64,000 nucleotides of DNA from Bacillus crepusculi (GTDB taxonomy: Bacteria; Bacillota; Bacilli; Bacillales; Bacillaceae): contig NZ_JACXXE010000003.1 of NCBI RefSeq assembly GCF_014764715.1, forward strand, positions 62,001 through 126,000. The letters run 5' to 3'. Under the pieces are notes generated by a model. That model saw only the letters and a program-made list of their open reading frames with translations, was not told the DNA's origin and did not search any database. The position numbers were made by a program, and so were the translations under genes. Shown piece by piece: positions 18,992 through 27,518 of the stretch. Position 1 is the first letter of the stretch, and every line of letters starts with the position of its first letter.

Positions 18992-19828
18992 CTACGGTTT
19001 GATTAATGAATCCATATGCGAACGAATTTTTTTACGGAACGCTTCACTTAAGTAAAGGTCTGCTCCTTTTTCAATTTCACTGCGATAATGACCTGGCGGA
19101 GCGGTTTCTTCGCTCTTTTGGAGGACGAGAAAGGTTAAACAGTCCTCATATACTTGATCACCCATTCGGACATCGACAAAAGCTGGACGATAAGTCCCTT
19201 CATATACACCCTCTCGTTTGTACAAATAACGAATGGCATCAAAAGGGACCTCATATAAAACGCCTTCTGTTTCTCCGCCGTCTTCTACCATATCGGCTCT
19301 TGATCCATCAGGCCGCACCAATGTAAATCTAGTTGTAAAGCGGTCAAGTGCACCGCCTCCGACGATTCGTTTGAAGTAATGATCGACTTTAGCAAGCTTA
19401 AACCTTGCATCATCCATACAGGAGCCATAGGCAAAATAATAGAAGGATGACGGCTTACGCTGCCACAGTCTGTATTCTTTCCAGCTTCCGCTGTCAATTT
19501 CCTTCATCCCTGATGCCTTCTGCTCTGGTAATGTGTATGCAATGGCTGCCTTTGGTCCTTGATCAGTCATGACATCGATTTCCTGCTTGTCATACCCTTC
19601 CTCTAGCGCGTCTAACTTATTCAGCGTGTCAGGTGTCACCTCATACAATTCCCCGTATACTGTGCTTTTTTCTGTAGGAACACATGCAGGGTATCCTGCA
19701 TCTGTCTCGTATAACCGTCCATTTATCCAAGCTGATTTAGCCAATGACCTACTTTCTTCCATATACGACATGTGGTGCTCTTCATGTTTTAGAAGCGTCC
19801 CATATACAAATAAAGTTTTCATCGTCAT
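18992..19828 (-). CDS. ykqA: Tandem gamma-glutamylcyclotransferase-like protein YkqA
   Basis: 278 residues from the ATG at 19828, behind AGAGG. Two AIG2/GGCT-type modules are visible: FVYGTLLKHEEHH at the N-terminus, with the substrate-loop YGTL, and FAYGSCMDDARF at about residue 130. Both carry the YG(S/T) loop; such folds cyclise gamma-glutamyl amines. The fused two-domain form is as in B. subtilis YkqA. The real substrate is unknown. It follows kinC by 37 bases and may be co-transcribed with it. Confidence 0.82.
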   Translation of the reverse strand: MTMKTLFVYGTLLKHEEHHMSYMEESRSLAKSAWINGRLYETDAGYPACVPTEKSTVYGELYEVTPDTLNKLDALEEGYDKQEIDVMTDQGPKAAIAYTLPEQKASGMKEIDSGSWKEYRLWQRKPSSFYYFAYGSCMDDARFKLAKVDHYFKRIVGGGALDRFTTRFTLVRPDGSRADMVEDGGETEGVLYEVPFDAIRYLYKREGVYEGTYRPAFVDVRMGDQVYEDCLTFLVLQKSEETAPPGHYRSEIEKGADLYLSEAFRKKIRSHMDSLIKP

Positions 19829-19865
19829 GAAATCACGTCCTCTCGCCTTGCTGCTGTCTGTTCTT

Positions 19866-21143
19866 TTAACACACAGGTAAATAAATATGAAAAGCTGTGC
19901 CTTTTCTGAGTTCACTGGATACTTCCATTCTTCCGTGATGATCTTTTAAAATCGTTGCACAGATGGTCAGACCAAGACCTGTTCCTTCTTTTTTCGTGGA
20001 GAAGAATGGGTCATATATTTTCTGAATATCCTCTTCAGACATCCCTTTTCCTTCATCTTGAATGGTGATTTTCCATTCATTCAACACTTTCTCTGTTGAT
20101 ATGTATATGCTCCCGCCTTCAGGCATTGCCTCTATGGCATTTTTGATTAAATTAATGAACAGCTGCTTCATTTGATTGGCATCTGCTAGGATAGCCCCGG
20201 CATCCTGCTTTTTAAATGGCTGCTTGAGATCAATATTCGAAAGAACTGCATTTGTTTTGAGCAGGGTAATCACCTGTTCTAGGAGCTCATGAAGCTGGAC
20301 TTCTTGAAAATGGACCGATTGAGGCTTTGCTAACACAAGTAGCTCACTTAAAACAAAATCAATCCGTTTAATTTCGGAAAAGATAATGTCAAAATAATCG
20401 GTTCTTTCGGGATATTGTGTTTTCATCAGCTGTAAAAATCCGCTTACTGATGTCAGCGGATTTCTGACTTCATGGGCAATTCCAGCGGCTATTTGTCCTG
20501 CAACGGCGAGCTTTTGTGCCTGCATTTGCAATTGCTGATTGGATTTTTCAAGCTCGATCTTTGCCTGCTTTTGTTTCGTGATATCAGCAACCGTTCCAAT
20601 GCCTCCGGTAAACTGGTGCTGGTCATCAAAGTAGAGCTTGTAATGAACGTCTCCCCATACCTTCTTTCCCTCTTTATGGAGGAGCTGCAGTTCAATTCGC
20701 CCCGCATCCTTATGCTCTTTTATCACAGATAACAAATGCTCGACAACACGATCTTCTTGATCAAAGTACTGATTGTACATCGTGCCTAGACATTCATCTA
20801 TGTCGTAGCCCGTCATTTGTTTCCATGCTTGATTTAAAAAAATGATTTGACCCTTTTCATTTGTTTCAAAGACGATTTCTTGCAAGTTATCTGTTATTCG
20901 ATTCAGCCGCTCTGTCAGTTCGTGTGCTTCTTTTTCTCGTTTGTTTAAATCTGACACAAGTAAGTTCAACCGGTCTACATAGCCTGATACGACCCAAATA
21001 CCAGTTAAAACTACGACTGTAAAGGCTAGATCGAGCGGCCAATTAATTTGGTAGCCGCCTAGATAATAAAAGAAATCCCAGCTTAAGATTAATATAAATG
21101 CAAGAACAGATAACAAGATCCGCACTTGATATGTTTTGTTCAA
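19866..21143 (-). CDS. kinC: Sporulation and biofilm sensor kinase KinC
   Basis: 425 residues from the TTG at 21143, behind GGAAGGTGG; this start aligns with KinC of B. subtilis. Two membrane segments at about 8-25 and 36-54 are followed by a PAS domain (about 85-190), the phosphorylated histidine H224 in GIAHEVRNPLT, and an ATPase domain with N, G1 (DEGKGM) and G2 (GTGLGL) boxes. It feeds phosphate to the Spo0A phosphorelay and, at low level, promotes biofilm gene expression. It lies downstream of abh, another developmental regulator. Confidence 0.92.
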   Translation of the reverse strand: MNKTYQVRILLSVLAFILILSWDFFYYLGGYQINWPLDLAFTVVVLTGIWVVSGYVDRLNLLVSDLNKREKEAHELTERLNRITDNLQEIVFETNEKGQIIFLNQAWKQMTGYDIDECLGTMYNQYFDQEDRVVEHLLSVIKEHKDAGRIELQLLHKEGKKVWGDVHYKLYFDDQHQFTGGIGTVADITKQKQAKIELEKSNQQLQMQAQKLAVAGQIAAGIAHEVRNPLTSVSGFLQLMKTQYPERTDYFDIIFSEIKRIDFVLSELLVLAKPQSVHFQEVQLHELLEQVITLLKTNAVLSNIDLKQPFKKQDAGAILADANQMKQLFINLIKNAIEAMPEGGSIYISTEKVLNEWKITIQDEGKGMSEEDIQKIYDPFFSTKKEGTGLGLTICATILKDHHGRMEVSSELRKGTAFHIYLPVC

Positions 21144-21239
21144 ATGATTCCACCTTCCGCCCTGAGATTCTTTGTCAATTGTACCATTTTCCACTTATTT
21201 TTTGAGGGAGATGAGGCATTTTTAAGGAACTTTTTTCAT

Positions 21240-21287
21240 AAAAAATAGCCTGTTCTCAGCACGAAGCAAGAGAGCAGGCTATTTTTA
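21240..21287 (-). terminator. Terminator of abh
   Basis: AAAATAGCCTG / CAGGCTATTTT stem with a 20-base inner region that also pairs (TCTC/GAGA), with T runs on both sides. Confidence 0.85.
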
Positions 21288-21288
21288 G

Positions 21289-21567
21289 TTACTGCTGAAG
21301 GGCTTCTTGCAGCTCTTTTAGCAGTAGTTCTGCGCCTTCAGCGCTTAATGTAATTTGACCATTTCCATATTCATGGTTCTCTGACGTAATCTCACCAGTC
21401 ATGAGACAAACGCCCTCTGGCTGATATTTTTTCAAGACGATTTTCTCTCCATCTATAAAAAATTCCATACTGTCTTTAATTTTGATATCAAGTGCTCTTC
21501 TCAATTCGATTGGCATGACGATACGCCCTAGTTCATCTACTTTTCTTACGACTCCGATAGATTTCAA
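21289..21567 (-). CDS. abh: AbrB-family transition-state regulator Abh
   Basis: 92 residues. An N-terminal swapped-hairpin SpoVT-AbrB DNA-binding domain (VVRKVDELGRIVMPIELRRA) is followed by a C-terminal tetramerisation domain with CLMTGE. It is an AbrB paralogue that represses or activates biofilm, antibiotic and competence genes during transition state. The ATG follows AGAGGG. An ECF-type promoter lies upstream, fitting the known SigX control of abh in B. subtilis. Confidence 0.93.
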   Translation of the reverse strand: MKSIGVVRKVDELGRIVMPIELRRALDIKIKDSMEFFIDGEKIVLKKYQPEGVCLMTGEITSENHEYGNGQITLSAEGAELLLKELQEALQQ

Positions 21568-21631
21568 TTTCGTTCCCTCTTTCTTTCATTAGCTCAAGAT
21601 CAATCTGTTATTCACCAATTGATATATCGTA

Positions 21632-21657
21632 GACGTAAGAGATTCTTAAAAGGTTTC
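21632..21657 (-). promoter_or_regulatory. ECF sigma-factor promoter of abh
   Basis: On the minus strand GAAAC (21653-21657), 17-base spacer and CGTC (21632-21635). This matches the AAC / CGTC pattern of SigX, SigM and SigW promoters. Confidence 0.65.
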
Positions 21658-21762
21658 TCCTGATTAAAAAAATTTTTCATAAACGAAAAAACAAAGGGAA
21701 AATTTATTGCGATTGTCAAAATGAGACTTGAATTTTACAGATTCATTTCAAGGTCATCACAA

Positions 21763-21791
21763 ACCCCCACAAATGACAGGAGACCTCTGAA
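21763..21791 (+). promoter_or_regulatory. Possible sigma-I promoter of mreBH
   Basis: ACCCCC at 21763 resembles the sigma-I -35 element, and TGAA at 21788 is near the CGAA -10 core. mreBH is sigma-I dependent in B. subtilis. The -10 is imperfect and the 19-base spacer is long. Confidence 0.4.
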
Positions 21792-21843
21792 CTTTTAAAT
21801 GTAAAATTGTTTAAAACAGCAAAAATAGAGATTGGGTGAAAAC

Positions 21844-22851
21844 ATGTTTCAAAATGCCGAAATTGGAATTGATTTAGGAACTGCTAACATATTGGTTTAT
21901 AGTAAAAACAAGGGAATTATTTTAAATGAACCGTCCGTCGTGGCTGTAGATACAGAAACAAAAACTGTACTTGCCGTCGGAACAGAAGCCAAAGAGATGA
22001 TCGGGAAAACTCCTGGGAAAATTGTGGCGATCCGCCCGATGAAAGACGGTGTCATCGCTGATTATGATATGACAACAGATTTACTAAAACAAATTATGAA
22101 AAAAGCTGGGAAAAATATTGGCTTTACCTTTAGAAAGCCGACCGTCGTTGTATGTACCCCTTCTGGTTCAACAGCTGTCGAGCGCCGCGCAATTAGTGAT
22201 GCTGTAAAGAATTGCGGGGCAAAGCATGTGCATTTGATTGAAGAGCCTGTCGCAGCTGCAATCGGTGCTGATCTACCAGTAGACGAGCCTGTTGCAAACG
22301 TCGTCGTAGATATTGGCGGAGGAACAACGGAAGTTGCAATCATTTCATTTGGCGGTGTCGTCTCTTGTCATTCCATTCGAATTGGCGGAGATCAGCTAGA
22401 TGAAGATATCATTACGTTTGTCAGAAAGAAGTACAATCTACTCATCGGCGAGCGGACAGCTGAGCAGGTAAAAATGGAAATTGGGTATGGGCTCATTGAA
22501 CATGAGCCTGAGTCATTAGAAGTGCGTGGACGCGATCTTGTGACAGGTCTTCCAAAAACGATTACACTTGAATCTCATGAAATACAAGGTGCCATGCGCG
22601 AATCACTTCTTCATATTTTAGAAGCAATTCGCGCGACATTAGAGGACAGTCCCCCAGAGCTAAGTGGTGATATTGTGGACCGCGGCGTGATCTTAACTGG
22701 TGGTGGTGCTCTTTTAAATGGAATTCAAGAATGGCTCTCTCAAGAGATCGTCGTGCCGGTCCATATTGCGGCAAATCCGCTTGAATCAGTTGCAATTGGA
22801 ACGGGTCGTTCATTAGAAGTCATCCACAAATTGCAAAAAACATTAAAATAA
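21844..22851 (+). CDS. mreBH: Actin-like cell-shape protein MreBH
   Basis: 335 residues from the ATG at 21844 ([16 protein letters not shown]), the length of B. subtilis MreBH; a TTG at 21832 would add four. The actin-fold nucleotide motifs are present: [10 protein letters not shown] (phosphate 1), [12 protein letters not shown] (phosphate 2) and [10 protein letters not shown] (adenosine). It forms membrane-associated filaments guiding cell-wall enzymes such as LytE along the side wall. It is followed by ykpC in the same direction without a terminator between them, so the two probably share a transcript. Confidence 0.95.
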   Translation: MFQNAEIGIDLGTANILVYSKNKGIILNEPSVVAVDTETKTVLAVGTEAKEMIGKTPGKIVAIRPMKDGVIADYDMTTDLLKQIMKKAGKNIGFTFRKPTVVVCTPSGSTAVERRAISDAVKNCGAKHVHLIEEPVAAAIGADLPVDEPVANVVVDIGGGTTEVAIISFGGVVSCHSIRIGGDQLDEDIITFVRKKYNLLIGERTAEQVKMEIGYGLIEHEPESLEVRGRDLVTGLPKTITLESHEIQGAMRESLLHILEAIRATLEDSPPELSGDIVDRGVILTGGGALLNGIQEWLSQEIVVPVHIAANPLESVAIGTGRSLEVIHKLQKTLK

Positions 22852-22925
22852 TCTTCCTGTTCTACTTCTTTTTTCATCATTTCAATCATATCGTGAGAAA
22901 TGGATAACCGTGAAGGAGGAAGAAC

Positions 22926-23057
22926 ATGTTACTTGATTTAGGTAAACGGGTCGTTGTCACAGTCATTTTAACGGGTATTATTTTAGGAGGAATGAGCCTG
23001 TCGTTTTCACATATGCCCCCTTCTAATGCACAGCCTGTGAAACAACTGAACCGCTAA
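22926..23057 (+). CDS. ykpC: Small membrane peptide YkpC
   Basis: 43 residues with one membrane segment (VTVILTGIILGGMSL) and a short polar tail ending KQLNR. The ATG follows GGAGGAAG. Its place directly after mreBH and its size match YkpC of B. subtilis. The link to MreBH function is inferred only from co-location. Confidence 0.8.
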   Translation: MLLDLGKRVVVTVILTGIILGGMSLSFSHMPPSNAQPVKQLNR

Positions 23058-23088
23058 AAAAGCCGCACGAAAGCGGCTTTTTTATTTT
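23056..23088 (+). terminator. Terminator of mreBH-ykpC
   Basis: AAAAGCCGC-ACGAAA-GCGGCTTTTTT, beginning at the ykpC stop. Confidence 0.88.
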
Positions 23089-23163
23089 GGCTTCAAAGCG
23101 ACTCCTCATTTTCCTTTTCGGTCATAAATCTGATATGATGAACATGACTAAAGGAGGGTTTTT

Positions 23164-24396
23164 ATGAGTTCATTTGAAAAACAACTAGATCAATATGCTA
23201 AGACCATCGTTGAAGTCGGTGTGAATGTTCAAAAAGGACAGGAAGTCGTCGTATCTGCATTTACTGAATCTGCAGACCTTGTTCGTCTTGTAGCGAAACA
23301 CGCGTATGAGCGCGGGGCGAAAAACGTACATATCCGCTGGAGTGATGGTGTTCTCACTCGTCTAAAATATGAACATGCGCCACAGGAAGTATTTGAGCAA
23401 TTCCCAGAATGGGAAGCACAGATGATGGAAACCATCGCAAAACGCGGCGGCGCTTTTATTACCATCTTGTCAGAAAGCCCTGATCTTCTGCGAGGCATTG
23501 ACTCGAAAAAAATCGCTGCACAGCAAAAAGCCGCTGGTTCAGCCCTTCATACATATCGTCAATACGTTCAATCAGACAAAGTCGCTTGGACGGTCGTAGG
23601 TGCTGCATCAAAAGAATGGGCGAAAAAGATTTTCCCTGACCATACAGATGAAGAAGCTGTCGCTTTATTATGGGATCAAATCTTTAAAGTCGCACGCGCT
23701 GATCAAGCAGATCCTGTTGAGGCGTGGAAAAAGCATGATGAGTCACTCAATGAAAAAGTAAAGATATTAAATGAACGTCACTACCACAAGCTGCACTATG
23801 AGGCACCAGGTACAGACTTAACGATTGAGCTTCCAGAGCAGCATATTTGGGTAGGTGCTGGAAGTGTGAGTGAACGCGGCATATCATTCATGGCCAATAT
23901 GCCGACAGAAGAAGTATTTACCGTGCCTAAAAAAGATGGTGTAAACGGTACTGTCTCAAGCACAAAGCCGCTCAGCTATGCAGGAAATATCATTGATGAA
24001 TTCACATTAACCTTTGAAAATGGCCAAATTGTGGATGTGAAAGCAAAAGAAGGCGAAGATATTTTAAAATCTCTCGTTGAAACAGATGAAGGCTCTCATT
24101 ATCTAGGTGAGGTTGCCCTCGTACCAGATGATTCACCAATTTCTAACTCAAATATTCTTTATTACAATACACTTTACGATGAAAATGCATCAAACCACCT
24201 TGCCATCGGCAGCGGATATGCGTTTAATATCGAAGGCGGAAAAGAAATGAAACGAGAGGAATTGGATGCTGCGGGTGTGAACAGCAGTATTACACACGTT
24301 GATTTCATGATTGGTTCAAAGGAAATGAATATTGACGGAATCACAAAAGACGGGAAACGCGAACCGATCTTCCGAAATGGAAACTGGGCGATTTAA
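23164..24396 (+). CDS. ampS: M29-family aminopeptidase AmpS
   Basis: 410 residues, full length for the thermophilic-aminopeptidase family (M29), cobalt- or zinc-dependent enzymes removing N-terminal residues from peptides in the cytoplasm. The C-terminal metal-site blocks ETDEGSHYLGEVALV, NTLYDENASNHLAIG and SITHVDFMIGS are visible. The ATG follows AAAGGAGGG. It is convergent with ykpA; the terminator that should lie between them has been split by repeat element copy 1. Confidence 0.93.
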   Translation: MSSFEKQLDQYAKTIVEVGVNVQKGQEVVVSAFTESADLVRLVAKHAYERGAKNVHIRWSDGVLTRLKYEHAPQEVFEQFPEWEAQMMETIAKRGGAFITILSESPDLLRGIDSKKIAAQQKAAGSALHTYRQYVQSDKVAWTVVGAASKEWAKKIFPDHTDEEAVALLWDQIFKVARADQADPVEAWKKHDESLNEKVKILNERHYHKLHYEAPGTDLTIELPEQHIWVGAGSVSERGISFMANMPTEEVFTVPKKDGVNGTVSSTKPLSYAGNIIDEFTLTFENGQIVDVKAKEGEDILKSLVETDEGSHYLGEVALVPDDSPISNSNILYYNTLYDENASNHLAIGSGYAFNIEGGKEMKREELDAAGVNSSITHVDFMIGSKEMNIDGITKDGKREPIFRNGNWAI

Positions 24397-24405
24397 TCGA
24401 AAAAA

Positions 24406-24428
24406 AAGACATCCACTTTTGGATGTCT
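24406..24428. terminator. Left copy of the duplicated ampS/ykpA terminator hairpin
   Basis: AGACATCCA-CTTT-TGGATGTCT with an A run on its left, so it keeps the T tract for ykpA on the minus strand. It is identical over 23 bases to 24602-24624. Confidence 0.85.
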
Positions 24429-24601
24429 CAGATTGTTGACAAAGGGCTAAAATGGTGTTTATTTTAGCCCTTTGTCTTCTTTCAGCGTGATAGAAAACCT
24501 TTGAAGTCTAGGAAGGGCGAGCACCGGAGCGGAGCGAATTTGACATTCGTGAGCACCGGCGCGCAGACCTGACAAAGAATGCGAGGGTTTGTCTACACGC
24601 T
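24429..24601 (-). mobile_element. Terminator-associated repeat element, copy 1 (173 bp)
   Basis: Non-coding. In the orientation of the other copies it begins AGCGTGTAGACAAACCC and ends TTTGTCAACAATCTG. The two ends form an imperfect inverted repeat (12 of 15 with GTnGACAAA shared). It contains a perfect inner hairpin AAAGGGCTAAAAT / ATTTTAGCCCTTT and a GC-rich centre with GGTGCTC repeats. It sits exactly between two 23-base copies of one terminator hairpin. No reading frame is present, so it looks like a MITE-type element. Confidence 0.75.
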
Positions 24602-24624
24602 AAGACATCCACTTTTGGATGTCT
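24602..24624. terminator. Right copy of the duplicated ampS/ykpA terminator hairpin
   Basis: The same hairpin as 24406-24428, here followed by TTTTCTT, so it keeps the T tract for ampS on the plus strand. Confidence 0.85.
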
Positions 24625-24632
24625 TTTCTTAT

Positions 24633-26252
24633 TTACGCATAAAGCTCATTGAGTCTCTTTTGAATGTCTTGATCTGATAAGAACTCATCATATGTTGTTT
24701 GTTTATCGACGATGCCATTTGGCGTCACTTCGATGATACGGTTTGCCACTGTTTCAACAAACTGATGGTCATGAGATGAGAAGAGCATAGCTCCTTTAAA
24801 GCTCATTAAACCGTTATTCAGCGCCGTAATTGATTCTAGGTCTAAGTGGTTCGTCGGCTCATCAAGAAGCAGCACATTCGCTCCTGACAGCATCATTTTC
24901 GATAGCATACAACGAACCTTTTCTCCTCCTGATAACACGCTTGCTTTTTTCTTTACTTCTTCCCCAGAGAAAAGCATACGTCCTAAGAATCCGCGTAAGA
25001 AGCTTTCGCTTTGATCATTAGGAGAATATTGACGAAGCCAATCCACTAGATCGACATCATTTCCTTCAAAGTATTCACTGTTGTCTTTCGGGAAAAAGGC
25101 TTGAGACGTTGTCACGCCCCATTTATATGTCCCGCCGTCTGGCTCCATCTCACCCGCAAGGATTTTAAATAAAGTGGACACAGCAAGCTCATTACGGCTT
25201 AGGAACGCAATTTTATCCTCGCGGTTCATGATAAAGCTGACGTTATCAAGTACCTTCACACCGTCAATTGTTTTCGATAGACCTTCTACTCGAAGGACAT
25301 CATTTCCGATTTCGCGCTCTGGCGCAAAATGAACATACGGATATTTACGTGAAGATGGCTTAATGTCGTCTAAAGAGATTTTATCAAGCAATTTCTTTCT
25401 TGAGGTCGCTTGCTTCGATTTAGAAGCGTTCGCACTGAACCGGGCAACGAACTCTTGAAGCTGCTTAATTTGCTCTTCTTTTTTCTTATTTGCATCCTGG
25501 CTTAGTTTCAGTGCCAATTGGCTGGACTCATACCAAAAATCATAGTTACCGACATATACTTGAATTTTTCCGAAGTCTAGGTCCGCAATATGTGTACATA
25601 CTTTGTTTAAAAAGTGACGATCATGCGATACGACGATCACTGTATTTTCAAAGTTAATGAGGAATTCTTCAAGCCACTGAATCGCTTGTAAGTCTAAGTG
25701 GTTCGTCGGCTCATCAAGAAGCAGAACGTCAGGTTTACCGAATAAGGCTTGGGCCAGTAACACTTTAACCTTTTCAGAACCGCCAAGCTCAGACATTTTC
25801 TTAGATTGTAGGCCTTCTGGAATGCCAAGACCTTTTAATAGGATCGCGGCTTCACTCTCCGCTTCCCAGCCGTTTAATTCAGCGAATTCACCTTCAAGCT
25901 CCGCTGCACGAATCCCGTCTTCATCTGAGAAATCAGGCTTCATATAGATCGCGTCTTTTTCCTGCATGACATCATATAGACGTTTGTGACCCATCATGAC
26001 GACTTTTAATACTTCAAATTCTTCGTATTCAAAGTGGTTCTGTTTTAAAATCGCTAAACGCTCACCAGGGCTCATATGAACATCGCCCGTCTGAGCCTCA
26101 ATTTCACCTGAAAGAATCTTTAGAAACGTTGATTTACCAGCTCCATTGGCACCAATTAAACCGTAGCAGTTGCCAGGAGTGAATTTAATATTTACTTCTT
26201 CAAATAGTTTACGATCAGCAAAGCGCAAACTAACATTATTTACTGCAATCAT
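24633..26252 (-). CDS. ykpA: ABC-F family ATPase YkpA
   Basis: 539 residues with two ABC modules, no membrane domain and a charged linker at about 245-300 (the ribosome-acting P-site motif region). NBD1 has Walker A GANGAGKST (34-42), signature LGGSEKV (156-162) and LLLDEPTNHLD. NBD2 has signature LSGGEKV (440-446) and a good Walker B, but its P-loop reads LSRNELAVST (351-360) and lacks the GKS/T lysine. I recall the same in B. subtilis YkpA, so this is a subfamily trait. It is probably a translation factor of the YbiT type. Confidence 0.92.
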   Translation of the reverse strand: MIAVNNVSLRFADRKLFEEVNIKFTPGNCYGLIGANGAGKSTFLKILSGEIEAQTGDVHMSPGERLAILKQNHFEYEEFEVLKVVMMGHKRLYDVMQEKDAIYMKPDFSDEDGIRAAELEGEFAELNGWEAESEAAILLKGLGIPEGLQSKKMSELGGSEKVKVLLAQALFGKPDVLLLDEPTNHLDLQAIQWLEEFLINFENTVIVVSHDRHFLNKVCTHIADLDFGKIQVYVGNYDFWYESSQLALKLSQDANKKKEEQIKQLQEFVARFSANASKSKQATSRKKLLDKISLDDIKPSSRKYPYVHFAPEREIGNDVLRVEGLSKTIDGVKVLDNVSFIMNREDKIAFLSRNELAVSTLFKILAGEMEPDGGTYKWGVTTSQAFFPKDNSEYFEGNDVDLVDWLRQYSPNDQSESFLRGFLGRMLFSGEEVKKKASVLSGGEKVRCMLSKMMLSGANVLLLDEPTNHLDLESITALNNGLMSFKGAMLFSSHDHQFVETVANRIIEVTPNGIVDKQTTYDEFLSDQDIQKRLNELYA

Positions 26253-26395
26253 TTATTAATCCTCCATCACTCATTCATCATTATGAAGTATAACATGAAT
26301 AACGTTTGATAGAAACGTCTCTTGCTAAGAACGAAGGCAATTTGTCCATTATGGTATAATAAGCGGGAATGATTTGTTGAAGGAGTTCGTGCGAT

Positions 26396-26671
26396 TTGAG
26401 ATTACTTACACTGATGGAATACTGTTTATTGATTTTCTTTATGGGTATTTATTTATCTGCAACAGGCTTTAATGCGAGGGATTTTGGCCTTTATATTGGG
26501 CTTGTGCTTATTTACACACTGGTACACATCTTTTCGAAACGCTTTTTACAAAAGCGAGGGAAAGAAAATCAGAAGATCGGATTGTTTCGGTCCGTTTTAG
26601 CCATTACTGGGTCTGTCTTCGCTTCTGTGTTGGCGATTGTGCTCATTGTGACGGTGCTCACGCCAAATTAA
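26396..26671 (+). CDS. ykoA: Small membrane protein YkoA
   Basis: 91 residues starting with the TTG at 26396, 9 bases after AAGGAG. Three membrane segments are apparent (YCLLIFFMGIYLSATG, LYIGLVLIYTLVHIF, SVLAITGSVFASVLAIVLIV), with a basic loop FLQKRGKENQK between the second and third. Position between ykpA and sipT matches YkoA of B. subtilis. Function unknown. Confidence 0.75.
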   Translation: MRLLTLMEYCLLIFFMGIYLSATGFNARDFGLYIGLVLIYTLVHIFSKRFLQKRGKENQKIGLFRSVLAITGSVFASVLAIVLIVTVLTPN

Positions 26672-26697
26672 AAACGACCCTTCTTTTAAGGGTCGTC
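26671..26697 (+). terminator. Terminator of ykoA
   Basis: ACGACCCTT-CTTTT-AAGGGTCGT preceded by AAAA; the T tract is weak (CCATTC). Confidence 0.6.
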
Positions 26698-26703
26698 CAT
26701 TCA

Positions 26704-26745
26704 AGCACTTTTCTCACGCACCTGAGAAGGGTGCTTTTATTTTGT
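26704..26745 (-). terminator. Terminator of sipT
   Basis: AGCACTTTTCTCA / TGAGAAGGGTGCT stem with mismatches, in the sipT 3' end on the minus strand. Confidence 0.65.
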
Positions 26746-27342
26746 TTGCCGAATGTCGCCAAATGGGAAGAAAACAAATTCTGATGTCCCGACAATCCGA
26801 TCCTTTTCAATGAGTCCAAGTCCATTTCGGCTGTCCATGGAATTAAGTCTGTTGTCCCCCATCACAAAGTAATCGTTTTTCGGTACTTTCACTGGACCAA
26901 AATCCCCCGTCAAATGCACTTCATACTCTTTCGCATGCGCCTTGTTTTCTTTTAAATAAGGCTCGTCTACTTTTTTACCATTGATGTAAAGGGTATCATC
27001 CTTCATTTCAATCGTGTCTCCTGGAAGGCCGATCAATCGTTTTACATAATGAATTTTCTGACCGTCTTTTCCATTAATAATAACGATGTCACCGCGTTTG
27101 ACCCTACCGAGATAGTTAATGGTTTTGTTGACAAACAGCTTTTCCCCGTCATGAAGGGTTGGTTCCATTGACTCTCCTTCCACTACATACGGCTCAAATA
27201 TAAACGTACGGATGAGAAAGACGAGCGCAAGTGCAATCAAAATGGCTTTGATCCATTCAAACAGTGAACTTTTCTTCTCTGTTTTGGCTTGCTTTGCATC
27301 AGATTGAATGTCATTTTCGTTTTGTTTGTTTTCTTCGTTCAA
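26737..27342 (-). CDS. sipT: Type I signal peptidase SipT
   Basis: 201 residues from a TTG at 27342 preceded by AGGAGGAAG. A charged cytoplasmic N-terminus, one membrane anchor (about 30-46), the catalytic serine S58 in GESMEPTL and lysine K101 in HYVKRLIGLPGD define the S26 Ser/Lys protease. MGDNRLNSMDSR is the conserved box E. It cleaves Sec and Tat signal peptides outside the membrane. The N-terminal tail is several residues longer than I recall for B. subtilis SipT (193). Confidence 0.94.
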   Translation of the reverse strand: MNEENKQNENDIQSDAKQAKTEKKSSLFEWIKAILIALALVFLIRTFIFEPYVVEGESMEPTLHDGEKLFVNKTINYLGRVKRGDIVIINGKDGQKIHYVKRLIGLPGDTIEMKDDTLYINGKKVDEPYLKENKAHAKEYEVHLTGDFGPVKVPKNDYFVMGDNRLNSMDSRNGLGLIEKDRIVGTSEFVFFPFGDIRQTK

Positions 27343-27483
27343 AATACTGCTTCCTCCTAAGACTTTCTGCTAAAAGACTTGAAACGTGAATTGAATAACT
27401 TTACTTTATCATATGTCATTTAAAAATTCACAAGACAACCATTCAATTAGATATTTTTTCCTAATTTGTTGATGATTAAACTA

Positions 27484-27515
27484 AAAGAAGCACCGTTTTT
27501 CACGATGCTTCTTTT
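27484..27515 (-). terminator. Terminator of the fru operon
   Basis: On the minus strand AAGAAGCATCGTG / ACGGTGCTTCTT followed by TTAGTTT, just past the fruA stop. Confidence 0.75.
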
Positions 27516-27518
27516 CAA

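Noticed and set aside
24429-24601. Repeat element as a small RNA or riboswitch
   Set aside because: It has no promoter, occurs in both orientations relative to genes, and is bounded by duplicated target hairpins, which fits a mobile repeat better.
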